The notes under the pieces: model-generated
Database searches by the model: none
Seen by the model: only the letters and a program-made list of their open reading frames with translations
Told to the model about the DNA's origin: nothing
Shown: one piece after another, positions 48,130-60,325 of the stretch
Layout of the letters: each line of letters begins with the position of its first letter
How positions within the stretch are numbered: the first letter of the stretch is position 1
From: Nicotiana tabacum
Taxonomy: Eukaryota > Streptophyta > Magnoliopsida > Solanales > Solanaceae
Assembly: GCF_000715075.1 (NCBI RefSeq)
Contig: NC_134084.1
Coordinates: 97,258,411 to 97,322,410 of the forward strand
Direction of reading: 5' to 3'
Length of the DNA stretch: 64,000 nucleotides
Made by a program: the position numbers and the translations under genes

Positions 48130-51100
48130 TCTCAAAAGGTTACATTTATCATCTCATTCGCGTTAGGGATATGGAGGCGAAACCGCCTACTTTACAATCA
48201 ATCCCTGTGGTCAACAAATTCCCAGATGTTTTCCCAGATAAACTCCCAGGCCTTCCTCCTGAAAGGGAGATTGAGTTTAGCATTGATGTGTTGCCTGACA
48301 CTCAACCGATCTCTATTCCTCCATACAGAATGGCCCCGGCAGAGTTGCGAGAGTTGAAGGTGCAGTTGAAGGACTTGCTGGATAAGGGCTTTATTAGGCC
48401 TAGCACTTCACCTTGGGGTGCACCAGTCCTATTCGTGCGGAAGAAAGATGGGTCGTTACGGATGTGTATCGACTATCGACAGTTGAATAAGTCTACTATA
48501 AAGAACAAGTATCCACTTCCAAGAATTGATGACCTGTTTGACCAACTCCAGGGTGCCAAGTATTTCTCTAAGATTGATTTACGTTCAGGGTATCATCAGG
48601 TAAGGGTTAGGGAGAAAGATATTCCAAAGACGGCCTTCCGGACAAGATATGGGCACTTTGAGTTCTTGGTGATGTCGTTCGGGCTAACAAATGCCCCAGC
48701 AGCTTTTATGGATCTCATGAATACTATATTCAGGCCCTATCTTGATGTATTCATGATTGTATTCATTGATGACATTCTAGTGTATTCTCGTTCTGAGGCG
48801 GAACATGCGGGCCACTTGCGGATAGTATTACAGACGCTTTAGGATCGTAAGTTATATGCTAATCTCTCCAAATGTGAATTCTGGCTGAACTCAGTAGCAT
48901 TCCTTGGCCATGTGATATCTGATGAGGGTATTAGTGTCGACACTCAGAAGATCGATGCAGTAAAGAATTGGCCGAGACCTACAACACCATCAGAAGTCCG
49001 CAGCTTCCTAGGACTAGCAGGATATTATAGGCGGTTTGTAGAAGGATTTTCCTCTATATCATCACCATTGACTAAGTTAACACAAAAAGCTACCAAATTC
49101 CAGTGGTCTGACACTTGTGAACGTAGTTTTCAGGAGCTGAAGAATCGATTGACATCTGCACCAGTGCTCACTCTTCCTGAAGGAACAGAAGATTATGTGG
49201 TATATTGTGATGCCTCAGGTATAGGTTTGGGGTGCGTATTGATGCAGCATGGGAATGTGATTGCTTATGCATCAAGACAATTTAAGAAACATGAAAAGAA
49301 TTATCCAACCCATGATTTGGAATTGGCTGCAGTAATATATGCTTTGAAGATATGGCGGCACTACTTATATGGCGTCCATGTTGACATCTACACATATCAC
49401 AAGAGTTTACAATACATCTTCAAGCAGAAAGAGTTGAATTTGAGGCAGCGTAGGTGGCTTGAATTATTGAAAGACTACGACGTCGAGATATTGTATCATC
49501 CCGGTAAAGCCAATGTTGTGGCAGACGCTCTCAGCCGTAAATCAATGGGGAGCTTAATACATATTGAGGCAGGTAGATGGGGGTTGATTAAAGAGCTTCA
49601 TCAGCTAGCCAATATGAGAATCAGATTGTTAGACTCTGATGACGGAGGTGTTACTGTACAGAATACATCAGAATCATCTTTGGTAGCAGAGGTAAAAGCA
49701 CGACAATATGAAGATCCTATCTTAGTACGATTAAGAGAAAGCATTCAATAGTGTAAAAGTATGGCTTTTGGGATCGGAAAAGATGGGGCACTGAGATACC
49801 AGAGCCGATTGTGTGTGCCTAATGTGGCAGGGTTGCGAGAGAAGATTATGAATGAGATTCATCAATCCTGATATTCTATCCATCCCGGCTCGACAAAGAT
49901 GTATCATGATGTCAAGGAGAAATATTGGTGGGATAATATGAAGAAGTCTATTGCAGAATTTGTAGCCCAGTGTCCCAGTTGTCAACAAGTAAAGATAGAA
50001 CATCAGAAACCCGGTGGATTGCTTCAAAATATAGAGATTCCGACCTGGAAGTGGGAGGTGATTAATATGGACTTCATTATTGGATTACCTCGCTCTTATC
50101 ATAAGTTTGACTCCATCTGGGTGATAATTGATCGACTTACAAAATGTGCCCATTTTCTTCCAGTGAAGACAACTTACACGGCTGAAGATTATGCAAAGTT
50201 GTATATCAAGGAGATTGTTAGGCTTCATGGTGTGCCCATATCTATTATATCAGACCGAGGAGCTCAATTTACGGCTAACTTTTGGAGGTCTTTCCAGAAG
50301 GGTTTAGGCACACAGGTAAATCTCAGCACTGCATTTCATCCGCAGACTGACGGACAGGCTGAACGTACCATTCAGACACTGGAATATATGCTACGAGCAT
50401 GTGTTCTAGATTTTAAGGGGAATTGGGATGATCATCTTCCACTCATAGAATTCGCCTATAACAATAGCTACCATTCCAGTATTAAAATGGCTCCATACGA
50501 GGCACTATACGGGAGGAGATACAGATCACCAGTTGGATGGTTCGAAGTCGGTGAAACAGAATTATATGGGCCAGATTTGATTCACCAAGATATTAATAAG
50601 GTGAAAGTGATACAGGAGCGATTGAGGACGGCACAAAGCAGGCAAAAATCTTATTCTGATGTCCGACGTCGTGATCTAGAGTTTGAGGTTGGTGACTGGG
50701 TTTTCCTGAGGATCTCACCAATGAAGGGTATTATGCGTTTTGGGAAGAAAGGTAAGCTGAGTCCAAGGTATATTGGGCCGTATAAAATTCTTCGACGGAT
50801 TGGACAGGTTGCTTATGAGTTAGAATTGCCATCCGAATTGGAATTTGTCCACCCGGTATTCCATGTATCTATGTTGAGAAAATGTATTGGAGACCCTTCT
50901 CGAGTCATCCCTATCAAAGATGTACAAGTTATAGAGGACCTATCATATGAAGAAGTGCCAGTGGCGATATTAGATCGGCAAGTCCGCAGGCTGAGAACAA
51001 AAGATGTAGCTTCCGTCAAAGTATTGTGGAGGAACAAAAATATGGAAGAAATGACATGGGAAGCAGAAGAGGAGATGAAGTCTAAATACCCTTACTTATT

Positions 51101-51167
51101 CAAGAATGAATATAACAAGGATGCTGGTGGAAGACATGATACATTGGAAGAAGAAACGGCTCTATGA
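48126..51167 (+). pseudogene. Element I pol: RT, RNase H, integrase, chromodomain-like tail
   Basis: One frame with three stops (48840-48842, 49749-49751, 49869-49871). RT has [15 protein letters not shown] and [20 protein letters not shown] and the catalytic [12 protein letters not shown]. RNase H has [13 protein letters not shown] and [15 protein letters not shown], but the Asp of TDHKSL is Tyr (49395-49397). Integrase has SIHPG...CPSCQQVK zinc ligands and an intact catalytic set: MDFIIGLP, SIISDRGAQFT, QAERTIQ. The chromodomain-like end VPVAILDRQ...VKVLWRN...EEMTWEAEEEM..KYPYLF is in frame and runs on to 51167. Tekay pol is normally one polyprotein with gag. Confidence 0.94.
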
Positions 51168-51396
51168 GGTAAGCAATAATTTGAGAATACTCCTCCTTAA
51201 TACAAAATGGTGATATGTAGATAATGTAAATACACATAATGCTTTGTGTAGCCTTGTGAAGCCATATGTTGGGCTTAATTACTTGCAAGTTTTGCTAGTG
51301 ACCATTTTATAGGGGAAAATTGATCGGAAATTTCCATTGGAATCCACGATGATTTAAACTCCCCATAAACCCTTACATTCGAGGACGAATGTTCCT

Positions 51397-51409
51397 AAGG
51401 GGGGGAGGG
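51397..51409 (+). other. Element I polypurine tract
   Basis: AAGGGGGGGAGGG directly before the 3' LTR. Confidence 0.92.
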
Positions 51410-54074
51410 TGTTACAACCCATATCCACATGTGTTAGTTCATGCCATATATTAGTTAACATAAATCCAAGAAGGAATTATCTTTGAGATGATAAGAAGTC
51501 TATCCTATTGGTCTTAAGTGATACAAGAGTGTATAAGGGTGATTAACCAGTATTAGAAGTTAAACGAATCAAGGATGTTGTAACTCGAATTTTCAGGTAA
51601 TCTAGCGGTGCTTAATACACTCAAGAGGTCATTTATGAAGGTATTTTAATCATATAATATCCGTATCATAAGTCTTGAAGTCAAACAAGTTATGAAACAA
51701 AAGTCGACAAAAGTTGTCGCAACTTAGGTTCATAATTTTACTTAAACATTAGGTCAAATGTTTCTAATCTTTTCTCATAATTTACAAATAATTACGGGGT
51801 GATCTACCAACCAAATTAAATATCTATGAGTCTAGTTTCCAACGCATTAAACCATTCTTCGATACGATCTTGGAGTAGAGAGATATTCGCGTTTTCGGGA
51901 GACTGCGCCAAGCACCTCTCTATGGGGCCCACTAAGTCGGTTTAAGATATTTGGACCTATATAGGATGCCTCCAACCCGTTTTAAGTCATTTCTTTTCAC
52001 TATTTTCAGACCTTAGAACCCTAGGAACATCCTCTCAAGGTTCTCTCAATATTCAAGACCCAAAAAAGGGCAAACAACACAAATCAAGTGTCGGGAATTC
52101 CGTGGCGCTAGTAAGTCTCTTGTTCTTCTTGTTGTTGCTCATTTTTGTGACGTTTCAGCTCATGTGGGAGGTTGTTTTAAAGGGTTTATGTTCTGTAAAT
52201 ACTCCCTCATGTTCTTAATATCAATCCTAGGTGATTTCAAGCCTTCTAAAGTGATTCTAGTGCCGAAAAACACTAATTGATCGCTAGTTTCGCTCTTTTG
52301 TTGTTGTGGCAGCATTGGAGGGATATTTCATGGAAATTTAAGGTCAAATTGGAGTTGTTATTTCTGTATAAAGGTAAGGAACCTCTTACTCTATATGTAT
52401 TTAAGATTATCCAAGTTGCGGCTAAGCCATTGAAGCTAGAACTTGTGAGATATATATCGAAAAGTTTGGTAGTAATGTTATTGTTTTGTGGACTGTTTTG
52501 CGTTGTTGTTGGGCTGCATATTTTACTACTATCTTGTGGAGTTTTGGAGGAGGAAGGGTGTGTAGAAACACCATATATATGTAGGGTTATGGGCTGATAG
52601 TTATTCGTAACATTTCCAGGTTGTTTGACACGACTACGGTGGTCGTCGTATGTATGGAGTGATTAGGCTGTGTGTGGACTATTTTGGGAGGCTCAATACG
52701 TTTATTATTGATGTTGTTTGGGCTGTTTGGTGACTGTTTTGAATGGTGTGAGGTCATATATATAGGGGAGGTGCTGTCCGTTTCATCGTAAAATAGGTTG
52801 TGGTCGATACATAATAGTTATGACGCTTAAATGATAACGATAGTATCGTTTCTCTTATTGTAGACTAAGGTGTTTTGACAATTGCATAGCTTGAGATTGG
52901 GGTAGTATATACAAGGTATGTGAGGCTATCCCTTTCCTTCTTTTGCACGACTCCGATTGTACATAATGTAATGAACGAGCTTCCAAAGATACTCTACTCT
53001 TAGAAGCTAGCAGTACTTACATTGTTTTCCCTCTTATGGAACGATTGATGTTAATGTTTCTTCTCTTATTCTTATGTTATCAATGTTATTGGTACTTCCT
53101 GATTCTTATAAGGTTCATAGTGAAGAGTTAGTCCTAATAACGTGTACAGAGGATACCGACCTTACGTCACTCCGAAAGGTTTAGAATGTGATTTCATGAG
53201 TCGAGCATGCATTATATATATGTATCTATTTTACTCTACCGAGGCACGCTATAGTTGGCCGGGTACGGCACCTATTGTGCAACCACTGATCAGTTGGGTT
53301 TTACCGAGCTCCACGTGGCCGGGTACGATTCTACCAAGCCTATTATGGCCGGGTACGATATGATGATATTGATTCCCACAGAGGCGAATGCTTTAAAGGT
53401 TTATGTATTTATACATATGTATCATGCATTTCATGTAAGTAGCCCTCAGAGTTACTAAGATGTTACAGGTTGTACATTCTCTATCCTTGCTTACATTACT
53501 GATCGTATTTATGGTTCCTTGCCTTACATACTCAGTACTTTATTCGTACTAACGTCCTTGTATTTGTGGACGCTGCATGTCGTGCTGCAGGTCCTGATAG
53601 ACAGGCAGGTGCAGCTCCCCCACCACAGTAGACTGTCCAGTTCAGCGGTGATTGGCGAGATCCCTTCTCCGAACTTGCCTTGGTCTTGGTATGCAATTTT
53701 TGTTATAGACATTATGGGTATGTCGGGGCCCTGTTCCGGCTATGTTGCAACACTTATGTTCTTTTAGAGGCTCATAGACAGGTGTCGGCTCATGTATAGT
53801 TTGGTATGCCTTGTCGGCTAGTTTTTGTTGTATAGTCTTTCATAGTAGCGTGGTTGCTCATACCTTATACGTAGTTTCTTGATTGTCTGGTCATCCCCTG
53901 CTATGTATGTTCATGCCGTCATATTTTATTGCTGGTTGTCCATGATCTAGGTCTACCATTTATATTGATCTCGTCAGCCTTAAAAGATAATAATGAAGGT
54001 TAGATGAAATGTACGTTGGTGCTCGGCAAGTGTGGTCGGGTGCTAGTCATGGCCCTTCAGTTTGGGTCGTGACA
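51410..54074 (+). mobile_element. Element I 3' LTR
   Basis: Same length as the 5' LTR. In the first 430 or so bases I see about nine substitutions between the two. TATA-like box at 51957-51965. Confidence 0.94.
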
Positions 54075-55420
54075 TGGTGAGGACACGTGCCATGGTAAAG
54101 GAATGTCCCAACAATGATATGGCTAAGGCAATGATACAACAAACATTCTACCGGGGCATTAACACAATAAATTAGTGCATAGTGAACCAACCTGCCGGGT
54201 GTAATTTCATGAAGCTGTCTTATGATGAGGCTTGTGACATTCTTGAAGAGATGGCTGACACGTCCTCCGCTTGGCAAAGTAGAGCCAATGTGCCATAGGG
54301 TGACCCCATGGTCACTCGCTTGCACAAAGAGCTACATGATCATGGGCAGGCAATAGCAGAGCTGACAATAACAATGAACCAGCTAGTAAAGGAATAGTTA
54401 CAGCAGGTTAAAAATCCATGCCAAGTAAATGCTATGGAGGGTGTCAACAAATTAGTGAATGGAAGAAGACAAAGAGGTCAACAGAACCAAGGGAGTTCGG
54501 ATCAATATGACAATGATAATGGTGGATTCCAAGATGATTGTTATGATGAGCAGAATGAAGAGGTGCAATACGTGAACAACTATCAAGGCCAAAGGGGCAA
54601 TTCTTCCAACCAACAACAATGGAAACCCCAAGGCAATTGGGCCAATCAGCAACAACAAGGGAATAGTAATTGGGGGAACAACAACCAAAATTCCAATTGG
54701 GGCAATCAGAACAATCAAGGTAATTGGAATGGCAACAACAATAACTGGGATGGTAACAATAATCAGGGTGGTTGGAACAATGGAAATCAAGGAAATCGTG
54801 GGCAAGGCTATCAAAGGCCCCCAATGTATCAACAACCGAACAATCCACCCCCATTTCCATCCCAAGGTCCTAGTTCTTCCAACAATGAAATAGGGAGAAT
54901 TGAAATGATGTTTGAATAGATGATGGAAAAGAATACGGATTCTGATGCTCAGTTGACTTCCCATAATACTACAATCAGAAACTTGGAGGTTCAATTAGGC
55001 CAAATCTCACAATCCTTGAATACTCACCCTAAGGGGGCTCTACTAAGTGATACGGTAGTGAACCCGAAGGGTGGGAACAATTGCGGGCATGTAATGGTGG
55101 TAACTACAAGAAGTGGATAAGGCGGTAATGTGAATGCCTCCAAACAAAAAGAAATTTTGAGTGATGAAGTTGAGTTGCAAGAGGATGAGATCCCTTTGGT
55201 AGTTGAAAATGTTATTGATGAGAACGTGAATGAGGAAGTGAGGATTGATATCCAAGATGCCGAGGTGGAAACTCAGAATGACGTGAACCCGTCTAGGGAA
55301 CACGTAATAGACATGCTGAAAATGGTTGTGCCTAAAGCCAAGGCTCCTTTGCCAAGGCCATCTCCACTTATCCTCAAAGGCTCGCGAAGCAGAAAAATGA
55401 GAATTAGTTTAAGAAGTTTA
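54075..55420 (+). pseudogene. Athila gag, C-terminal part
   Basis: Resumes after element I with AMVKECPNNDMAKAMIQQTF, then YRGINTIN, a stop, and QPAGCNFMKLSYDEACDILE, continuing EMADTSSAWQSRANVP. The following 160 residues are Asn/Gln/Gly/Trp-rich with many NQGNWN-like repeats, a nucleic-acid-binding low-complexity tail instead of a zinc knuckle. The end has VQLGQISQSLN and a conserved VVTTRSG motif before a stop at about 55118. An acidic stretch (55130-55390) leads to protease. At least five stops are present. Glycine/asparagine-rich tails are usual in this lineage. Confidence 0.88.
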
Positions 55421-55425
55421 TTGAC

Positions 55426-55917
55426 ATGATGAAGAGCTTATCCATTAATGTGCCTTTGGTGGAGGCTCTAGAGCAAATGTCGGGTTATGTTAAATTCATG
55501 AAGGACCTGGTGACAAAGAAAAGATCCATGGATTGTGAAACTATCAAGATGACCCACCAAGTTAGTGCAATAGTGCACTCAATGGCCTCAAAGCTAGAAG
55601 ATCCTGGTGCTTTATTCATTCCTTGCACCATTGGGAGTGCAGACTTTACAAAAGCTCTATGTGATTTAGGGGCAAGTATCAACTTGAGGCCCTACTCAGT
55701 TTTCAAGACTTTGGGTATTGGGCAACCGAGGCCGACTTCCATGAGATTGCAAATGGAGGATAGAACTATGAAGAGACCTTTGGGTATTATTGATGATGTT
55801 CTTGTCCGGGTGGAAAAATTTATCTTGCTAGCTGACTTTGTGATCTTGGATTGTAAGGTAGATTATGAGGTTCCAATCATATTGGGAAGACTTTTCCTTG
55901 ACCTGGGAAGGCCTTAG
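55426..55917 (+). pseudogene. Athila aspartic protease
   Basis: 163 codons. The active-site motif is ALCDLGASINLRPYSVFKTL, with DLGAS as in Athila and related Gypsy proteases. The second hydrophobic motif is VPIILGRLFL, normally followed by an invariant stretch that here runs out of frame (shift near 55905). It cleaves the gag-pol precursor in an active element. Confidence 0.85.
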
Positions 55918-57878
55918 TTGATGTGGAAGTAAGGGAACTCACCTTCCGGGTGGGTGATGAGAAAGTGGTCTTTCATGTGTGCAAGTCAATGAAGCAGCCC
56001 AATAGTTCTGAAGTGTGATCTTTTGTGGACCTTGTCACGGCAGTGATAGTTGATGATACTAGTGCAATTATCAATGTGGAGGACCCTCTAGAGTCAGTAT
56101 TGTTGAATCTTGATGTAAATGAGGATGAAGACCGAGTGGAGTGTGTGAATGCTTTGCAAAGAATGGGCTCTTACTCTTATGAGCCTAGGAAACTCTCTTT
56201 GGATCTTTAGAATAGGAAGACTCCACCAACAAAACCTTCAATCGAGGAACCTCCGGTGTTGGAGTTGAAGCCATTGCCTCCACACCTCAGGTATGAGTTC
56301 TTAGGCCCTAGTTCAACTTTGCCAGTTATTCATTCCTCTTATCTTACTAACATGCAGGTTGATGCCATATTGGAGGTGCTCCAAAAGCGGAAGAATGCAA
56401 TTGGATGGACCTTAGCTGATATTCGGGGGATAAGCCCCACATTCTGTATGCACAAGATTATTTTGGAAGATGATGCAAAGCCTTCTTTGGAACATCAAAG
56501 GAGGTTGAACGAGGCAATGCAAGAAGTTGCAAAAAAGGAGGTGATAAAGTGGTTGGATGCCGGGGTTGTGTACCCTATCTTTGATAGCTCTTGGACTTCG
56601 TCGGTGCAATGTGTGCCGAAGAAGGGTAGTATGACTGTGGTTACCAATGCACAAAATGAGTTGATTCCTACCAGGACCATCACCGGGTGGAGGGTGTGTA
56701 TGGATTACCGTAAGTTGAATAAAGTGACCCAAAAGGATCACTTTCCATTGCCTTTTCTTGATCAGATGTTAGACAGACTTGCTAGGTGTGCCTTCTACTG
56801 TTTCTTGGATGGGTATTCTGGGTACAACCAAATTTTGATCGCTCCGAAATATCAAGAGAAGACCATATTCACTTGTCCATACGGTACCTTTTCTTTTTCT
56901 AGGATGCCTTTTGGGTTGTGTAATGCACCGGCTACATTCTAGTGGTGTATGATGGCCATTTTCACCGATATGGTGTAAGATATTTTGGAGGCGTTCATGG
57001 ACGACTTTAGTGTTGTGGGTGACTCGTTTGATGAATGTTTGAAAAATCTTGATAGAGTGTTAGCTCGTTGTGAAGAAGCCAATCTTGTTCTTAATTGGAA
57101 GAAATGTCACTTCATGGTTGAGGAGGGCATAGTTCTTGGGCATAAAATTTCAAAGCATGGTATAGAGGTGGACAAAGAAAAAGTTGATGTGATTTCAAGG
57201 CTCCCTCCCCCTACTTCTATCAAGGGAGTTAGAAGTTTTTTTGGGCATGCGGGGTTGTACCAGAGATTTAACAAAGACTTTTCGAAGGTAGTGAACCCCT
57301 TGTACAAGTTATTGGAAAAGGATTCCAAGTTCGTGTTCGATGAGAGAGGTATGCAAGCCTTTGAACTTCTCAAGCACAAGTTGACCACCACTCCTATTAT
57401 TACCACACCCAATTGGAGCATACCTTTTGAGCTAATGTGTGATGGGAGTGATGTTGCGGTCAGGGAAATTTTGTGTCAAAAAGTGAACAAAATGTTTCAT
57501 CAGGTGTACTATGTGAGCAAGATATTGAATGATGCTCAAGTGAACTACACGGTGACTGAGAAAGAGCTTTTGGCTATTGTGTTCACAATGGAGAAATTTT
57601 GGCCGTATCTCATGGGTGCCAAGGTCATAGTTCATACCGATCATGCCGCACTCCGGTACTTGATGACGAAGAAGAATTCCAAAGCTAGGCTGATGTGATG
57701 GTTCTTGTTACTTCAAGAGTTTGATTTGGAGATTATGGACCGGAAGGGTAGTAAAAACCAAGTGGCGGACCACTTGTCCCGCTTGGAGGAGGAGGGGAGG
57801 CATAGTGATGGCCTAGAGTTCAATGATTCATTTCCCGATGAGCAACTCCTTTTTGTGTCGGTGAATGGTATGCCATGA
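55918..57878 (+). pseudogene. Athila reverse transcriptase and RNase H
   Basis: Linker with VEVRELTFRVGDEKVVFHVC, then ELKPLPPHLRYEFLG and the RT domain (56256-56942): WTLADIRGISPTFCMHKI, WRVCMDYRKLNK, FLDGYSGYNQI, FSFSRMPFGLCNAPATF. A TAG then replaces the following residue, a second stop lies before DILEAF, and the catalytic FMDDFSVVGDSFDECL is at about 56994. RNase H (to 57698) has LMCDGSDVAV, TEKELLAIVFTMEKFWPY and HTDHAALRYL. A TGA after ARLM and another after VNGMP interrupt the tail, [20 protein letters not shown]. The order and motifs are standard Gypsy. Confidence 0.92.
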
Positions 57879-57902
57879 TTTGCGGATGTTGCTAATTTCC
57901 TT

Positions 57903-59154
57903 GTGACTGGTATAATCCCGTGTGAGCTCTCTTCTAACCAAAGGAAGAAGCTAAAACGGGATAGTTTGGACTTCTATTGGGATGAGTCGTACTTATTCAA
58001 GATCTGCACGGATGGTGTGATCCAAAGGTGTGTCCTTGAGGAGGAGCAATTAAGTATCTTAGAGGCTTGTCATTCCTCTCCCTATGGTGGACATCATGGC
58101 GGGGCGAGGACGGATTCAAAAGTTCTTAGTTGTGGGTTTTATTGGCCAACTTTGTATAAAGATGCAAGTGAAATTGTGAAGAGATACAACAAATTTCAAA
58201 GAGCGGGTAGAATTTCGAAGAAAGATGAGATGCCTCTCAATACCATTCTTGAAGTTGATATTTTGTATGTGTGGGGCATTGATTTTATGGGCCCATTTGT
58301 TAGCTCGTGTGGAAACAAATACATTCTTGTGGCAGTTGACTATGTTTCAAAGTGGGTTGAAGCGATGGATTTACCCAACAATGAGGCCCGCAGTGTTGTT
58401 GCGTTTCTCAAGAAAAGCATTTTTACTAGGTTTGGCACTCCTCGTGCAATCATAAGTGATGGGGGGGTCTCATTTTTGTAATAGAGCTTTCGACACTTTG
58501 CTTGCAAAGTATGGTGTCAATCACAAAGTTTCTACTCCTTATTATCCTCAGGTGAGTGGCCAAGTTAAAGTCTCAAATAGGGAAATCAAGAGTATATTGT
58601 CAAAGACGGTCAATGCAAATAGGACCATTTGGTCAAAGAAGTTGGATGATTCTCTATGGGCTTATAGGATTGCTTACAAGACTCTGATTGGTATGTCTCC
58701 ATATCGGTTGGTGTTTGGGAAAGCTTGCCATCTACCAGTTGAGTTAGAGCACAAGGCCATGTGGGCTTTGAGGAAGCTGAATCTTGAATAGGATGTGGCA
58801 GCAAATCTTCGTGTGGAGCAACTTAATGAACTTGATGAATTTCGATTCCATGCCTACTCCAGTTCGTCCTTGTATAAGGACAAGATGAAGTACATTCATG
58901 ATATGTATGCTCATGGCAAGGAGTTCAAAGTGGGAGATTTGGTTCTCTTGTTCAATTCTCGGTTACGTCTGTTTCCGGGAAAGCTTAAGTCGAAATGGAG
59001 TAGACCTTTTGAAGTGGTGTTTGTGACTCCATTTGGTGCACTTGACTTGAAGAACAAAAATGGGGAGGTTTTCAGAGTTAATGGGCACAGGGTCAAGCAC
59101 TACCTAGGCAAAATTAATGACAGCCACGTGATGGCACTACTCCATCTAAAGTGA
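57903..59154 (+). pseudogene. Athila integrase
   Basis: The zinc module starts CHSSPYGGHHGGARTDSKVL, but both Cys of the final CxxC are replaced (YNKF). The core keeps IDFMGPF (Asp), IISDGG (Asp) and, after a frameshift in a run of seven G at 58461-58467, [10 protein letters not shown] (Glu). Motifs [20 protein letters not shown] and [19 protein letters not shown] follow. A stop at about 58792 precedes the C-terminal part (58795-59154) with FKVGDLVLLFNSRLRLFPGK and GEVFRVNGHRVKHYLG. There is no chromodomain, as expected for Athila. Confidence 0.9.
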
Positions 59155-59643
59155 TTTGATGGCAACCTGCATCGTGTCGCGATGTTAAATCAGGCGCTTC
59201 TTGGGAGGCAGCCCATGTGTCTTTCTTTTTGTTTTTCTTTGATTTTCCTTTTATTGTAGGATTTACTTTTTGACTAATGTGTTGTGAGATGTGTGTACGA
59301 TTGTTTTGATGCAGTGCAGGACCAAGTTGGGAAAAATGTGCACTCTTTGATGTTTGCACTGCGGCCGCATTGCATTTCTTGCGGCCGCAAAGGCCTTGGT
59401 GCGGGGGAAACATTTCAATGTGGTCCGCAGAGTTGATGGGTAAAGATTGGGGTTCTCTGAAGTTTGCCACCGTGGAAGCAATGCATTTTGTGCGGCCCGC
59501 GGTGGACCACTATGGCCGCAAAGCATTTCTTACAGTCCGTAGTGGGCATCTCCCCAGTGCTTCAGTCTTGTGAGTGCCGCGGACCGCGGTGCCATTTTGT
59601 GCGGTCCGTGGTGGGAGGTGAAGTGGGCCCCAGGTCCTTTTTC

Positions 59644-59651
59644 TATAAATA
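59644..59651 (+). promoter_or_regulatory. TATA box in the Athila spacer
   Basis: TATAAATA identical to that of the LTR (41850-41857), in a context of TTTTTC before and GGACCTGAGG after. Confidence 0.5.
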
Positions 59652-60009
59652 GGACCTGAGGCATTCATTTAAAACTTTTTGCTCTTCTGCACACTAAATA
59701 GAAAAATACTGTTCATCCATGTCCTAACTGCACGAATTCAATCACTCACTCTCATTCATCTGTGTTACATCTCGTTACTGGTACTTTTAATCTTTCCTTA
59801 GTCTTTTGTGTTTATTTTCTTTTAATTGATTAGTTATACGTTTTCTTCTTCCCTTTTGCTTTCAACTTTTAGCTTAGGGTTGCATAATGCGTTTAGATTA
59901 TGATTAATTTGTTAAATACAATGATTAACTACCTAGTGGGTTCACAATATGTGCATTTAGGCTTAAAATGAGGAAAATCTAAAACCTTATTTAGTATTAC
60001 TGCTTGTGG

Positions 60010-60325
60010 CTTACCGCGGTCCACGGTGGATTTATTGCAGTCTGCGATGCTTCTCCGCGGTCCGCAATGCCATTTTGTGCGGACCGCGGTGGTGAAACTT
60101 CAGCAAGTTGAAAAATTGAGAACCACGGTTGTGGTGGATTTTCTGCGATCCGCGGTGCCTTAATGCGGACCGTGGTACCATTTTGTGTGGTCCGCGGTGG
60201 CCTTTATCAGAGAGTGGGTAGTTAGATCCCCCACCTTAATGCGGACCGCGGTGCTATTTTGTGCGGTCCGCAGTGGTCCCTTTGTGGCTGCAATGCATTT
60301 TGTGTGGACCGCAGTTTGTTGTCTG
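60010..60325 (+). repeat. Second GCGGACCGC array in the spacer
   Basis: At least six GCGGTCCGCGGTG...TTTTGTGCGGACCGCGG pairs, like the LTR array but downstream of the spacer TATA box. Confidence 0.85.

Larger units (their letters stand above)
43473..54074 (+). mobile_element. Complete Tekay/Del chromovirus, element I
   Basis: 10,602 bp. Both LTRs are 2665 bp (43473-46137, 51410-54074) and the interior is 5272 bp, against 5271 bp in element H. Primer site, polypurine tract and all coding domains are in order. The flanking pentamers are GGGGA and TGGTG, so no target duplication is visible. The Athila gag frame on either side appears to lack about 20 bases. It is less decayed than H, but its gag-pol has one frameshift, four stops and a lost RNase H Asp. 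Sequence matches H along the full length on the opposite strand. Confidence 0.96.

Noticed and set aside
54444..54994. Long minus-strand ORFs opposite the Asn-rich Athila gag tail
   Set aside because: They arise from the low-complexity AAC/CAA-rich sense strand.
59370..59652. ORFs running through the GCGGACCGC arrays as genes
   Set aside because: Frames are open only because the repeats lack stops; both strands and several frames are open equally.
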